A DNA stretch of 64,000 nucleotides from Enterovibrio baiacu (GCF_004120195.1 NZ_SCHN01000005.1:1-64000), one strand, 5' to 3'. Positions 16,027 to 25,339 are shown, counted from the stretch's first letter. A program made the numbers and translations. Notes: generated by a model not told the origin, from the letters alone.

Positions 16027-16542
16027 ATGGCACGTTTTACCCGTTGTGTTCCTAACCAAATGAATGAAGACGCATTTTTGAACGTGTTTGGTGGAATCTA
16101 CGAGCACAGCCCTTGGGTTGCGCAGCGCGTATTCGAAGCAGGGTTAACGGAAGATCACAACGACCATCATGGTCTTCATGACAGCATGGCTGAAGTCTTG
16201 AATAACGCGTCGCGGGAAGAGAAATTACAGGTGATCTTGGCGCACCCCGATTTAGCCGGTAAAGCCGCGGTCGCGGGAGAGTTAACGCCTGAATCCACGT
16301 CGGAGCAAGCAAGCGCTGGCATTAATCAGTGCAACGATGAAGAGTTCGCGCGTTTCACGCGCTTGAATGACCGCTATAAGGCGAAGTTTCAGTTTCCTTT
16401 CATCATGGCGGTGAAAGGTGCTAACAGGCATTTGATACTGTCGGCCTTTGAAGAACGTATTGAGAATGATCTAGACACAGAATTCGACACCGCAATCAAA
16501 GAAATCAACAAGATTGCTCTGTTTCGGCTGCAAGACTTGTAG
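16027..16542 (+). CDS. uraD: OHCU decarboxylase UraD
   Basis: This 171-residue cytoplasmic enzyme decarboxylates OHCU to (S)-allantoin. The family core is visible: EHSPWVAQRVFEAG, REEKLQVILAHPDLAGK with the conserved His, STSEQASAGI and FQFPFIMAVKGANR. The ATG at 16027 follows AAGGAG, and the gene starts 38 bases after puuE, so the two are probably co-transcribed. The first residues (MARFTRCVPNQMNED) replace the more common ...LN.L....F..... form but keep length and spacing. Confidence 0.93.
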   Translation: MARFTRCVPNQMNEDAFLNVFGGIYEHSPWVAQRVFEAGLTEDHNDHHGLHDSMAEVLNNASREEKLQVILAHPDLAGKAAVAGELTPESTSEQASAGINQCNDEEFARFTRLNDRYKAKFQFPFIMAVKGANRHLILSAFEERIENDLDTEFDTAIKEINKIALFRLQDL

Positions 16543-16761
16543 CCAACTCACTGCCGACAACAGTCGGTGCATTGAGCGTCTCGCAAATTGAAGCTGGACA
16601 GGCATGCATGAGGTGACATTACCGCTCATGTTTGACTGCACATAGTGAAAGGGGAAAAGACGCATCCTTTTTATCAATCATGGGGCAAGGTTTGCTTCTT
16701 CCTATTGAAGCTAATCCTTTGCTAGTGAGAGATAACGACAAAATGAAAGGAAGCAAACACC

Positions 16762-17763
16762 ATGGATCTAGCACTACCTGACTTCACCAAACTGGTTAAT
16801 CTCGCGAGTAGCCGTTTAGGTACGCAGGCCATTTATGCGACTGACGATTTCTTCGCAGACAAACAACGCTTGGTTGATGATAGCGCTGCTGAGTGGAAAG
16901 AAAATGTCTATGACGACAATGGCAAATGGATGGATGGCTGGGAATCACGCCGTAAGCGTGGGGAAGGTTACGATTACTGCATTGTTCGATTAGGGCTCGC
17001 TGGCGTCATTCACGGCATTGATATCGATACCTCCCATTTCACGGGCAATTTTCCGCCTTCTGCTTCACTGGATGCATGCTACTCACCCGACAGTGACCCG
17101 AGTGAAACCAGCGAGTGGCATGAAATTCAACCGTCGACCAGCCTTGCCGGCGACAGTCATCACTTTCTCCCTATCAGCGATAGGCGTGCGTTTACCCATG
17201 TTCGTTTGAACATCTACCCTGACGGCGGTGTTGCAAGGCTGCGTGTTTTTGGTCATCCCAACATGGATTGGTCTAACGTCGCGCCCTACGAAGAACTGGA
17301 TTTGGTCGCTGTTGAACACGGGGGCCGCGCTTTGGCGTGTAACGATCAACACTTTGGTCATATGCGAAACCTCATTATGCCGGGCCGTGGCATCAACATG
17401 GGGGATGGTTGGGAAACTGCACGTCGTCGTGAGCCGGGAAATGATTGGGTGATTCTCTCATTAGGCCACGCTGGCGATATCGCCCGCATCGTGGTTGATA
17501 CTGCGCACTTTAAAGGTAACTTCCCTGACAGCATGTCCATACAAGCCGCGAATGTGAAAGGCGGAACAGACGATCAGATCGCAACGCAAAGCTTGTTTTG
17601 GCGCGAGTTGCTTCCCAGTCAAAAACTTTCAGCGGACAACCTTCATGAGTATGCGGACCAAATCAATGACATCGGAACGGTGACACACGTTCGCGTGAAT
17701 ATTTTTCCCGATGGCGGAGTGAGTCGGATCCGATTGTTCGGCACCAAGGCGAGTACCGTCTGA
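16762..17763 (+). CDS. alc: Allantoicase
   Basis: This 333-residue enzyme hydrolyses allantoate to ureidoglycolate and urea. It consists of two homologous halves (about 28-165 and 192-331). The repeat is easy to see: GWESRRKR and GWETARRR, DTSHFTGNFP and DTAHFKGNFP, and THVRLNIYPDGGVARLRVFG and THVRVNIFPDGGVSRIRLFG. This duplication is characteristic of the allantoicase family. GGAAG precedes the ATG. A 219-base gap separates it from uraD, so an internal promoter is possible. Confidence 0.95.
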   Translation: MDLALPDFTKLVNLASSRLGTQAIYATDDFFADKQRLVDDSAAEWKENVYDDNGKWMDGWESRRKRGEGYDYCIVRLGLAGVIHGIDIDTSHFTGNFPPSASLDACYSPDSDPSETSEWHEIQPSTSLAGDSHHFLPISDRRAFTHVRLNIYPDGGVARLRVFGHPNMDWSNVAPYEELDLVAVEHGGRALACNDQHFGHMRNLIMPGRGINMGDGWETARRREPGNDWVILSLGHAGDIARIVVDTAHFKGNFPDSMSIQAANVKGGTDDQIATQSLFWRELLPSQKLSADNLHEYADQINDIGTVTHVRVNIFPDGGVSRIRLFGTKASTV

Positions 17764-17891
17764 GCCTTGAGCTGATTTTGTTGAGAAGATGTTCTGATAC
17801 TGGCGTGCCGTTGATGTAGCTGGCATTGAAAGCGGTATGTCGACAACGTGTGAACAGTGATATTTCAAAACCACAATTTAGAGAGTGGAAA

Positions 17892-18416
17892 ATGCGCAAC
17901 GAAGTCGTGTTAGAGATAGAGCCATTAACTCAAGCAGCGTTTGCTGAGTTTGGGGATGTTATCGAAACAGAAGATCGCGAGTTTTTCATGATCAACGGGG
18001 GCTCTACACGTCGTTATCATAAATTGGCGACGACCGAGGTAGATGACGGCTCTCGCGTCATCATCAATATCTTTGAAGCGACACCCCTGAAATATCCTCT
18101 TCACATTGCAATGTTGGAAAAGCACCCGAAAGGGTCGCAAGCTTTTTTTCCGTTACAATGTAACAATTATTTGGTTGTGGTTGCACCGCGTAGCAATTCG
18201 CCCTGTGTTGGGGGCATCCGTGCCTTCTATGCCAAAGGCACGCAGGGTGTTAATTATCACGCAGGTGTATGGCATCACCCTGTTTTGGCGTTATCAGACC
18301 GTGCTCAGTTTTTGGTTGTAGACCGAGAGGGTGAAGGCGGTAACTGCGATGAACACTTCTTTTCTGCTCAAACGAAGGTGGTTTTAGCGTTAGACGGGTT
18401 GAACATCTCTCAGTGA
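17892..18416 (+). CDS. allA: Ureidoglycolate lyase
   Basis: This 174-residue AllA-family protein has IEPLTQAAFAEFGDVIE at the N-terminus, RYHKLATTEV, LEKHPKGSQAFFPL, FYAKGTQGVNYHAGVWHHPV and FLVVDREGEGGNCDEHF. It splits ureidoglycolate into glyoxylate and urea, the last step of the route encoded here. The start at 17892 (MRNEVVLEIEPL) follows GAGAGTGGA; the 22-codon upstream extension lacks family resemblance. It is followed by puuD with 87 bases between. Confidence 0.93.
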   Translation: MRNEVVLEIEPLTQAAFAEFGDVIETEDREFFMINGGSTRRYHKLATTEVDDGSRVIINIFEATPLKYPLHIAMLEKHPKGSQAFFPLQCNNYLVVVAPRSNSPCVGGIRAFYAKGTQGVNYHAGVWHHPVLALSDRAQFLVVDREGEGGNCDEHFFSAQTKVVLALDGLNISQ

Positions 18417-18503
18417 TTGAAACCGTACTCGCGAGAAACCAAACAAAGACAGGATAAACAATGTAGGCGGCAGAAAGTGCCTGCGTTGATACAGGAGTTA
18501 TTT

Positions 18504-19700
18504 ATGGATCCGTATATCACAGAGTGGCTAAATCTGGCGATACGATGGGCACACATGATCACAGGTGTTGCTTGGATTGGCGCATCGTTTTATTTCGTTT
18601 GGCTAGAAAACAACTTAAACCGAGTCAACCCCAAAGACGGCTTATCAGGTGACCTGTGGGCCATTCATGGCGGTGGTATTTATCACCTCGAAAAATACAA
18701 ACTTGCGCCTCCGACCATGCCTGAAACCCTCCATTGGTTTAAATGGGAAGCATATTTCACTTGGTTAACCGGCGTCGCATTGCTCACCGTGGTGTTCTAC
18801 TCCAATGCCGATCTTTACTTGGTAAAACCGGGGTCGGGATTGTCATCTGGCACCGCGATAGCCATTGGTATTGGTGCGCTGGTGGCGGGTTGGTTTATCT
18901 ATGACCTTCTTTGTGATTCGCCGTTAGGTAAAAAGCCGCTATTGCTTGGTGTTGTTCTGTTTGCAGGTTTGGTTTTTGCGGCGTGGGCATTGAGCCTCGT
19001 ATTTAGCGGGCGAGGGGCATACATCCATGTAGGTGCCATCATAGGTACGATCATGGTCGGGAATGTTTTCCGTGTGATCATGCCAGCGCAGCGTGGTTTG
19101 GTTAAAGCCATAGAAGAAAACCGAGAGCCAGACCCTGCATTACCTGCGAAAGGGTTATTGCGTTCTCGTCACAACAATTACCTCACATTGCCTGTTCTGT
19201 TCATCATGATCAGTAATCACTTCCCAAGTACTTATGGGCATGAATATAACTGGGCGATTTTGGCTGCCTTGTCAGTGCTGAGTGTCATGGTTCGCCATTA
19301 CTTCAACACGCGCCATGGAAGCCAAAAGTTTGCGTGGACAATTCCAACGGCAGCATTGGGTTTGGTGTGCTTGGCGTTTGTATCATCGCCAGCGATGAAA
19401 TCAAGTGATGGCGTTATGGCCGCGCCAGTGCAGGTCGCACCTGTCTTTGTCGAAGTGAATAATATCATTGCTGAGCGCTGCACGGTTTGTCACTCGCAAA
19501 GCCCAACGCATCCCGCGTTTGCTGTTGCGCCTGCTGGCGTGGTGTTAGATACACCCGAACAAATACAGTTAGAAGCTGCACGAATCGTGGCGCAGTCGGT
19601 CACGACCAACATCATGCCGCTGGGTAACATGACGCAGATGACGGAAGACGAACGGTCTTTGATTGGGCAATGGGCGGAGAATGGGGCGCTGATTCAGTAA
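18504..19700 (+). CDS. puuD: Urate hydroxylase/dehydrogenase PuuD with C-terminal cytochrome c domain
   Basis: This 398-residue inner-membrane protein begins with the PuuD core: MDPYITEWLNLAIRW, HMITGVAWIGASFYFVWLEN, then about eight membrane spans with WFKWEAYFTW. It ends in a c-type cytochrome domain with one heme motif CTVCH (about residues 326-330) and a distal Met in TTNIMPLGN. PuuD oxidises urate to 5-hydroxyisourate and passes electrons through its cytochrome to the respiratory chain, so it replaces soluble urate oxidase. AGGAG lies 6 bases before the ATG at 18504; an upstream frame extension is rejected. It is followed by a strong terminator. Confidence 0.93.
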   Translation: MDPYITEWLNLAIRWAHMITGVAWIGASFYFVWLENNLNRVNPKDGLSGDLWAIHGGGIYHLEKYKLAPPTMPETLHWFKWEAYFTWLTGVALLTVVFYSNADLYLVKPGSGLSSGTAIAIGIGALVAGWFIYDLLCDSPLGKKPLLLGVVLFAGLVFAAWALSLVFSGRGAYIHVGAIIGTIMVGNVFRVIMPAQRGLVKAIEENREPDPALPAKGLLRSRHNNYLTLPVLFIMISNHFPSTYGHEYNWAILAALSVLSVMVRHYFNTRHGSQKFAWTIPTAALGLVCLAFVSSPAMKSSDGVMAAPVQVAPVFVEVNNIIAERCTVCHSQSPTHPAFAVAPAGVVLDTPEQIQLEAARIVAQSVTTNIMPLGNMTQMTEDERSLIGQWAENGALIQ

Positions 19701-19753
19701 AAGCTACTGATATAGTATGACATTCCCTAAATGTGAATTAACAGGCTGTTAAC

Positions 19754-19788
19754 AAAGTCGCCGTGCATTTCGGCGACTTTTCATTTTT
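19754..19788 (+). terminator. Rho-independent terminator after puuD
   Basis: A perfect 10-bp stem (AAAGTCGCCG / CGGCGACTTT) with loop TGCATTT is followed by TCATTTTT, 53 bases after the puuD stop. Confidence 0.85.
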
Positions 19789-20062
19789 GCGCACTATATC
19801 CTATAAAAGTTAAAGGGTTAGGCGCGCTGTCATAGTCATAAACAACGATGTTTTACTATAATATTGCTTGTCCGATAGCGTGAAAACGTAAATTCACGTA
19901 AAAAACACCAATTAGCAGACAAATAATTAACAATTCATAATTTCTTGCAACTAAAATTACTGTATACTCTTGCGCAATTTATGTTCAACGACACGTAAAT
20001 ACAGAAATATGTGGTCAATGAACAGCGCATTTTTAACGCCCAATAATCGAAAGGAACAAATC
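19789..20062. other. Leader region upstream of a 25-codon reading frame
   Basis: This AT-rich region contains a good -10 box TATACT at 19963-19968; no strong -35 sequence is seen at 16-18 bases. No further gene is supported. Confidence 0.4.
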
Positions 20063-20140
20063 GTGGAAACAGTACTGGTTATCGCATTTATCGTTGCAGC
20101 ATTCTTCATCGTTAAGAAAGAGCGCTCTTCACGCTCTTAA
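20063..20140 (+). CDS. 25-residue single-span membrane microprotein
   Basis: A GTG start with AAAGGAAC 7-8 bases upstream opens a 25-codon frame ending in TAA at 20138. The product has a short acidic N-terminus, one hydrophobic helix (VLVIAFIVAAFFIV) and a basic tail KKERSSRS, the layout of a small inner-membrane protein with its tail in the cytoplasm. A -10 box (TATACT, 19963) lies about 95 bases upstream, and a strong terminator lies 170 bases downstream. I do not recognise the family. The frame is too short to prove by itself; the ribosome binding site and transmembrane pattern are the support. Confidence 0.55.
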   Translation: METVLVIAFIVAAFFIVKKERSSRS

Positions 20141-20373
20141 GCGATACACACTGAATGATTTGCTGCTGATTGGCTTTTGACTACCACTTTTCAGTCGGCG
20201 ATAGGTTCAGTTTTACTATCGACCAGCGTTCCGATCATCGCTGGTGGGTTGGTGTCGTCTTTTCGCTTTCAATACATCGCTAAAGACTGACATTCGCCGA
20301 CAGTTGAGACAAAAAAAAGCAGAGCCCAAGGCTCTGCTTTTTGTTTTTGAATGCTTAGGTCGTTGTTTAAACG
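20141..20373. other. Structured region between the microprotein and the next gene
   Basis: Two hairpins follow the microprotein: CGATAG / CTATCG (about 20199-20221) and CCAGCG / CGCTGG (about 20223-20244). They are followed by a strong terminator at 20312-20346. The stretch could be the 3' untranslated part of the microprotein mRNA or a small RNA. Confidence 0.4.
20312..20346. terminator. Bidirectional Rho-independent terminator
   Basis: The stem AAAAAGCAGAGCC / GGCTCTGCTTTTT with loop CAA has T-runs on both strands. It serves the rightward microprotein transcript and the leftward gene at 20374-20886. Confidence 0.85.
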
Positions 20374-20886
20374 TTATTCGCTGACGATGGTATCTGCAGA
20401 TGTTGAGATTGACACATGCGCTAACATTGCACGTTTAGCATCTTCGTTTTCACCAAACACATCGTATATTCCCGCAACACTTCCCGTCTCTTCTTCACTG
20501 GTAAACACCATACCGGTCGCAACAGGCGTTCCCTGCGACATGGCTACATACAAGGTAATGTCAGTGCCCGGCGCTGGATCGATGTCTGTGAGAGAAAGTT
20601 GAGAGAGGAACTCAAGCATTAACGCGCGATCAGACTCAGGCCATTTCTGTGCCAGTGTTTTGGCATAGCGAACCATGAGAGGGTGGCAATCGACAGCGTA
20701 AACAGAGATACCTTCAACAGGGGCGTACGAGCCGTCGGCATCGTGAAGGGTAGGAAGAGATTCAGCCCCTTTGTATATCGCCAACCCCTGTTTACTTTCT
20801 GCTGTAGGAAATTGCGCAGCGTTTATATGACTCGCCATCCACGCTTGTTTTTTGTGGAAGTGCGAAAGAATTGCCGTGTCAGCCAT
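20374..20886 (-). CDS. Uncharacterised protein, possible GNAT-type acetyltransferase
   Basis: This 170-residue cytoplasmic protein has no signal peptide. The segment ITLYVAMSQGTPVATGMVFTSEEE...GSVAGIYDVF resembles the central strands of GNAT acetyltransferases, where an exchange such as GxPVGTGxxF is followed by AGIYxV. The acetyl-CoA motif (Q/RxxGxG/A) is not clear, so this could be a degenerate or non-catalytic member. AGGAG lies 6 bases before the ATG at 20886. It is divergent from the sgrR-like gene with 215 bases between, and may be its regulatory target. Confidence 0.6.
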   Translation of the reverse strand: MADTAILSHFHKKQAWMASHINAAQFPTAESKQGLAIYKGAESLPTLHDADGSYAPVEGISVYAVDCHPLMVRYAKTLAQKWPESDRALMLEFLSQLSLTDIDPAPGTDITLYVAMSQGTPVATGMVFTSEEETGSVAGIYDVFGENEDAKRAMLAHVSISTSADTIVSE

Positions 20887-21101
20887 GCGGGCTCCTGCTG
20901 CTTTGCCTGAAATGCGTAATGCATGTGAGCCTCGATAATAGCGATCTAGAACAAAATAACAATGCTCGAATTCGAAATAGGGGAAATAAACTGTGAGTGC
21001 GATCTCGCTATAACCCCTTGATTGTGTGAGGCGAACACACTGAATTTCGGTTAAAATAGGAAATCTAAGCGTTATTTTTTCTGAATTTGGGTTCCTCTTT
21101 T

Positions 21102-22835
21102 ATGTCAGGCCAACGTCTTCAAGCGCAATTTTCCAAAATCTATGCGCACTTTCACGGTAAAGACAGCGACACAAACCTCCAAGATATGTCGGAAATCTTG
21201 TTCTGTACCCGCCGCAATGCACGCATGGTATTGAACAAAATGGCCGAGCAGGGGTGGTTAACGTGGGACCCTGCGGTTGGCCGAGGAAAGCAAAGCCGAT
21301 TGACCTTCCATCGCTCGCAGTCAGATCTCCAAATGAAGCGGGTGCGCGAATGGGTAAAAGACGGAAAACTGGATGCGGCACTCGAGCAACTCGATAACGA
21401 TGCTTCTAAGCTTGCGCAATTAATTCAAGAACAATTGGGTGTGACGACGCAGGAAGGCAAGCAGATCATACGTTTGCCTTACTACCGCGCGTTTCCAAGT
21501 TTGAACCCAGCAAAACCGCTTCGACGCTCTGAGCAGCATTTGATCACGCAAATCTTTAACGGTCTGACTCGTATCAACGAACGCACTAACGATGTTGAGC
21601 CGGATTTGGCACACCATTGGGAAGCACTGAGTGATTGCCACTGGCGTTTCTATCTGCGCCCTGCAGTGAAGTTTCATGATGGCAGCTTGCTGAGTGCCGC
21701 CGACGTGATTGCGTCGTTAGAAAATCTGCTTGAGAACGCCTACTTTTCCCACATAGAAAAAATCGAATCGCCTGCTGAGAATGCCGTGGACATCTATCTG
21801 CATTCACCCGATTGTCGCCTTCATGAAACCTTGGCGGTTCCTATGGCGGCAATTCAATCCAGATCTTCAATGGGCACAAAGAACGCAGAACGTTTCCCGA
21901 TTGGTACGGGTCCTTATCTGGTGGCGGAAAACAACAGCCGCCAGTTAGTTTTGCGCGCGCACGATCAATACTTCGGGTTTCGTGCACTCACAGATGAAAT
22001 TGAAATTTGGGTCTTGGACAGCGCAGCAATGTGTTACTTACAGCCGACAGCGTCGCTTGATCCCACTGTGTTGGATTCCCGGCAGGGTGCGTTGCACCAA
22101 AGCGCGATAAGCAATGGTGAACACGATCGTTTGGCTTTGGATGAAGGGTGTAACTACCTTTTGCTAAACCGACGCACTGGTATTGCCAAAGATCCGCGTT
22201 GGGCGGAGTACCTGCATTCCCGCATCGCTTCTTTCTCTTTAATGCCTTATTTGGCGCAAGATGGTATTGGTGAATATCGCCTTACCAATGCTTATGGATT
22301 GGTGCCGGGGTGGGTGCACACCAATGCCGGCTCGACGCAACTTACTGCACCCGCAGTAACCCGTCTGCGTTTGGTACACCAAGGGGACAATCCGCTATTT
22401 CCGAAATTGGCACATGCACTGAAAGCCATGCTCGCCGCTGATCATGTAGCCCTCGATATTGATGTATTAAGTTACGAAGACATGATGCAAGGGAAGTCAG
22501 CGAAGAAGGTCGATATTTGGCTTTGTGGGATGAGTTTGGGCAATCAACGCAGCGATGCGATGCTGCCATGGCTGATGAATTTCAATCATATGTCGGTGGC
22601 AATGCCTGAGGAAGATTATGCAAAACTGGAAGAGAGCATGATGACGTGGCGCAGGACGCCAAACAAGGTGTTCCCTGCTGAAACCTTGGGTCGAATGATC
22701 GTGGAACAACGTCAGATCATTCCCTTATTCCATATCTGGTTAGGTGTGGTGGACGGGCGTGATTTGGAAGATGTTTCTTCAAACAACGTGGGTTGGTTCG
22801 ATTTTAAATCTGTGTGGAAGAAACCCAGCTTCTAA
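21102..22835 (+). CDS. SgrR-family transcriptional regulator with solute-binding domain
   Basis: The protein has 577 residues. The N-terminal ~115 residues form the SgrR winged-helix DNA-binding domain (LQAQFSKIYAHF, LFCTRRNARMVLNKMAEQGW, GRGKQSRLTFHRS). Residues ~160-570 resemble periplasmic oligopeptide-binding proteins (SBP_bac_5: LTRINERTNDVEPDLAHHWE, KFHDGSLLSAADVI) but lack a signal peptide, as expected for a cytoplasmic sensor. E. coli SgrR responds to sugar-phosphate stress. The ligand here is unknown, and no SgrS-like RNA is recognised next to it. The ATG at 21102 is preferred over an in-frame TTG at 21087. Confidence 0.85.
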   Translation: MSGQRLQAQFSKIYAHFHGKDSDTNLQDMSEILFCTRRNARMVLNKMAEQGWLTWDPAVGRGKQSRLTFHRSQSDLQMKRVREWVKDGKLDAALEQLDNDASKLAQLIQEQLGVTTQEGKQIIRLPYYRAFPSLNPAKPLRRSEQHLITQIFNGLTRINERTNDVEPDLAHHWEALSDCHWRFYLRPAVKFHDGSLLSAADVIASLENLLENAYFSHIEKIESPAENAVDIYLHSPDCRLHETLAVPMAAIQSRSSMGTKNAERFPIGTGPYLVAENNSRQLVLRAHDQYFGFRALTDEIEIWVLDSAAMCYLQPTASLDPTVLDSRQGALHQSAISNGEHDRLALDEGCNYLLLNRRTGIAKDPRWAEYLHSRIASFSLMPYLAQDGIGEYRLTNAYGLVPGWVHTNAGSTQLTAPAVTRLRLVHQGDNPLFPKLAHALKAMLAADHVALDIDVLSYEDMMQGKSAKKVDIWLCGMSLGNQRSDAMLPWLMNFNHMSVAMPEEDYAKLEESMMTWRRTPNKVFPAETLGRMIVEQRQIIPLFHIWLGVVDGRDLEDVSSNNVGWFDFKSVWKKPSF

Positions 22836-22885
22836 GCCTTATCCGAATTAGCAAAAATCGGTTTGCACAAGCACAGGCTCCACGC

Positions 22886-23767
22886 TTAAAACCATGCAAA
22901 TGCAATATACAGCAAAGCAGGAAGCGTAATAATGGTTAGGAAGTTGCCAAACAACACCATAGAGGCAACTTCATCCGCGCCAGCATCATAACGTTGCGCC
23001 AATAAAAAGTTCATCACGGCGGGTGGTAACATGGTGAACAGCACCATCATCCTCATGTGTTCTGAGGGTAAAGGAATGAACGCATAGATGGTTGCAAATG
23101 CAATTGCCCCTGTAGCAAGGCTTAGCACAGTGCTTAGCATGCCAATTCTTAAACCACTCCATCGTATCGCGGTAAGCTGAACCCCAAGTGAAAGCAGCAT
23201 GACAGGTACGGCAGCATTTCCGAGCAACACCATGGCTTCATGAAGTGGCGGCCACACTTTTATGTCTGCGAAATTTGCGGTTAGCGCCAAACACGCAGCG
23301 ATGAGCAACGGCGTTTTTAATATTGAGAGAAAGCGCTGAGATTGATTGCTTAGAAGCGAAATGCCCACCGTGGTGTGCAGGACAACCGAGACCAGAAACA
23401 GCATGATGGCAGGGGCTTCGGCGCTTTGACCAAAGGCATAACCAAACAGAGGAATGGCGAGATTCCCGCTGTTTCGGAACATCTGTGCGGGGCCCCATAC
23501 GCGAAAAGGCATATTACAGAATTGGGCGAGAACCGCCATGAGCACGCCAGGTAATAGCACAGCGACAACGGCTGCGATGATCAGTGAAGACTGCTCCATG
23601 CCAAGCGGCATTACAGACAAAGTAGAGAAAACCAAACATGGCACCATGACATCTATGTTAATTCGATTGATGGGACCCATATCTGGCTTAAACGTTTTCC
23701 CTACGATAAACCCTGCCACCACGACGGCAAAAACGGGGAAGAGAATACTAATGACTTTTTCGAGCAT
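22886..23767 (-). CDS. AEC-family transporter (auxin efflux carrier type)
   Basis: This 293-residue inner-membrane protein has ten hydrophobic segments in two five-span halves. It carries the family features VPCLVFSTLSV in the first half, RNSGNLAIPLFGYAFG in the middle, and LPPAVMNFLLAQRYDA in the second half. AEC members export or import small organic acids and amino acids by proton coupling; the substrate cannot be told. It converges on sgrR with 50 bases between stops, and no strong terminator is visible there. Confidence 0.85.
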   Translation of the reverse strand: MLEKVISILFPVFAVVVAGFIVGKTFKPDMGPINRINIDVMVPCLVFSTLSVMPLGMEQSSLIIAAVVAVLLPGVLMAVLAQFCNMPFRVWGPAQMFRNSGNLAIPLFGYAFGQSAEAPAIMLFLVSVVLHTTVGISLLSNQSQRFLSILKTPLLIAACLALTANFADIKVWPPLHEAMVLLGNAAVPVMLLSLGVQLTAIRWSGLRIGMLSTVLSLATGAIAFATIYAFIPLPSEHMRMMVLFTMLPPAVMNFLLAQRYDAGADEVASMVLFGNFLTIITLPALLYIAFAWF

Positions 23768-23966
23768 CCAAGCCCCGCGTTAAAGAGAAATGACGTTGTA
23801 AATCAAAGATACAGTGAGCCTACCGACTTTGTATACACCCAAACAAGATCAAGATGACTGGTCAATGAGAATTCATGCGTTTCATGGGCGGATAAGATGT
23901 GATATCACCTCGTCATGTGCGATGTATCTTCGCCGACGTCAGCAGGTGATGAGAACGCGGGATAGA

Positions 23967-24620
23967 TTAGACGCGGGTAAGCGGATAAACCGCTGATAGC
24001 ATGAGGTATTTAAACAATGGAAGCCCGTCGCGTTGGCGGTGAAAAGGGTGGAATATACGGTGCAGACCATCGTGCAATCGACAATCGTTTTGAAGATCGA
24101 CCGCAAGAGAGTTTGGCGAATCCACGAGTTTGATCCCTTGCGCAACAAATTCTGGCAGGTGAATAGGCTGATGTCCTAACCACCAACTGGGAATGGATTT
24201 ACTCGCTGCTGAACGGTCAATCCAATGGTCGGAAATAATGATGAGCCGTTTTTCTTTTTTATCGTTTACGTCCAGTCGATCCAGCATCCAGCAAGTGTCT
24301 TTTACCAAACCACGACGACAAGCGACGTTGGCGCTAATTAAGTTGTGCGCAACGATATATATTTGGTGCTCGGGGGAATCAACGCGGAATACCATTTGTT
24401 TTAATGAAGACGCATCTTCAAGTTGAACAAAACTCGCAGGAATATCGATATTATCGTATGAGTGGATAAGCCGACGAGACAATGCCTTGCCAAGGTGGCT
24501 TTCTTTCATTCCACGGTTATGAATCGTAGGATAATGTTGTTCACAGAAACGTAAACAATCAGACTGAAAGTCACGTAGACTCTGCGAGATAATTTCATCC
24601 AGCAAAAACGCCCACTCCAA
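23967..24620 (-). CDS. Uncharacterised cytoplasmic protein
   Basis: This 217-residue product belongs to no family I recognise. It has no signal peptide or membrane span. The first half holds a helical region and HLGKALSRRLIHSYD; the middle has QIYIVAHNLISANVACRRGL and KRLIIISDHWIDRS, alternating strands and helices reminiscent of an alpha/beta fold. An in-frame stop lies just upstream, so translation must begin at the TTG at 24620 or at the first ATG at 24509; the ribosome binding site is poor for both. Neighbours (AEC transporter, msrPQ) give no clear functional hint. Confidence 0.6.
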   Translation of the reverse strand: MEWAFLLDEIISQSLRDFQSDCLRFCEQHYPTIHNRGMKESHLGKALSRRLIHSYDNIDIPASFVQLEDASSLKQMVFRVDSPEHQIYIVAHNLISANVACRRGLVKDTCWMLDRLDVNDKKEKRLIIISDHWIDRSAASKSIPSWWLGHQPIHLPEFVAQGIKLVDSPNSLAVDLQNDCRLHDGLHRIFHPFHRQRDGLPLFKYLMLSAVYPLTRV

Positions 24621-24721
24621 AAATAAGAACGACTACATAGGGTTGCCTTAAAGTATGGCAAAAATTATGAGAATTCTAGAAATAGTTAACTCAATTAGGA
24701 GATATGGGTCAAAATAGGACA

Positions 24722-25339
24722 TTAAGTACGACGAATGGCTGGGCGAATAACGATCCTTTTAATCGATTTCCAACGAACTGCGAGTAATCCCACAGACAAT
24801 AAAATATAGATCGCAGGTTCAATAAGACCAGATTTCACCGACCAGTAATAGTGAATTGGCACTAATAGCGCAGCGAGATAAACCGTATTGTGCAGTTTCT
24901 GCCACTTCGCGCCCATCTTGCGTTGAATGGCACTGGTGGATGTCACCGTTAGCGCCAGCAAAATAAGCCATCCTACTGCACCTACCGTCATGTAAGGGCG
25001 AGTGACGATTTCTTCCCACAGAAACGCAAAGTTGAATGCCAAATCCAGCGCGAAGAAGGTTGCCATGTGCAGCGTTGCCCAAACAAAGCTGTAGATGCCG
25101 ACGACACGGCGACACCTAACCAACATCCCTTGTTTGGCAAATTTTGCGATAGGGCTAATAAGTAGGGCGACCACCAAGGTATTAAGTGCGGCAATGCCAG
25201 TAAAGTGCGTAATTCCTTCGACAGGATCTGCCCCAAAACCATTATTAAAGGTCAGCCAGACCAAATTGATGAAGAAACCAAGGCTGATGAGATGCACACC
25301 CGCCTTGATACCCCGAATGTGTTTCTGCGTTAATCGCAT
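24722..25339 (-). CDS. msrQ: MsrQ, heme-containing membrane subunit of the MsrPQ methionine sulfoxide reductase
   Basis: This 205-residue protein has six hydrophobic segments and conserved heme-ligand histidines (HFTGIAALNTL, ATLHMATFF, KLHNTVYLAALLVPIHYYW). It takes electrons from the respiratory chain and passes them to periplasmic MsrP. Its ATG (25337-25339) overlaps the msrP stop by one base (TGATG), so the two are translationally coupled. Confidence 0.93.
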   Translation of the reverse strand: MRLTQKHIRGIKAGVHLISLGFFINLVWLTFNNGFGADPVEGITHFTGIAALNTLVVALLISPIAKFAKQGMLVRCRRVVGIYSFVWATLHMATFFALDLAFNFAFLWEEIVTRPYMTVGAVGWLILLALTVTSTSAIQRKMGAKWQKLHNTVYLAALLVPIHYYWSVKSGLIEPAIYILLSVGLLAVRWKSIKRIVIRPAIRRT

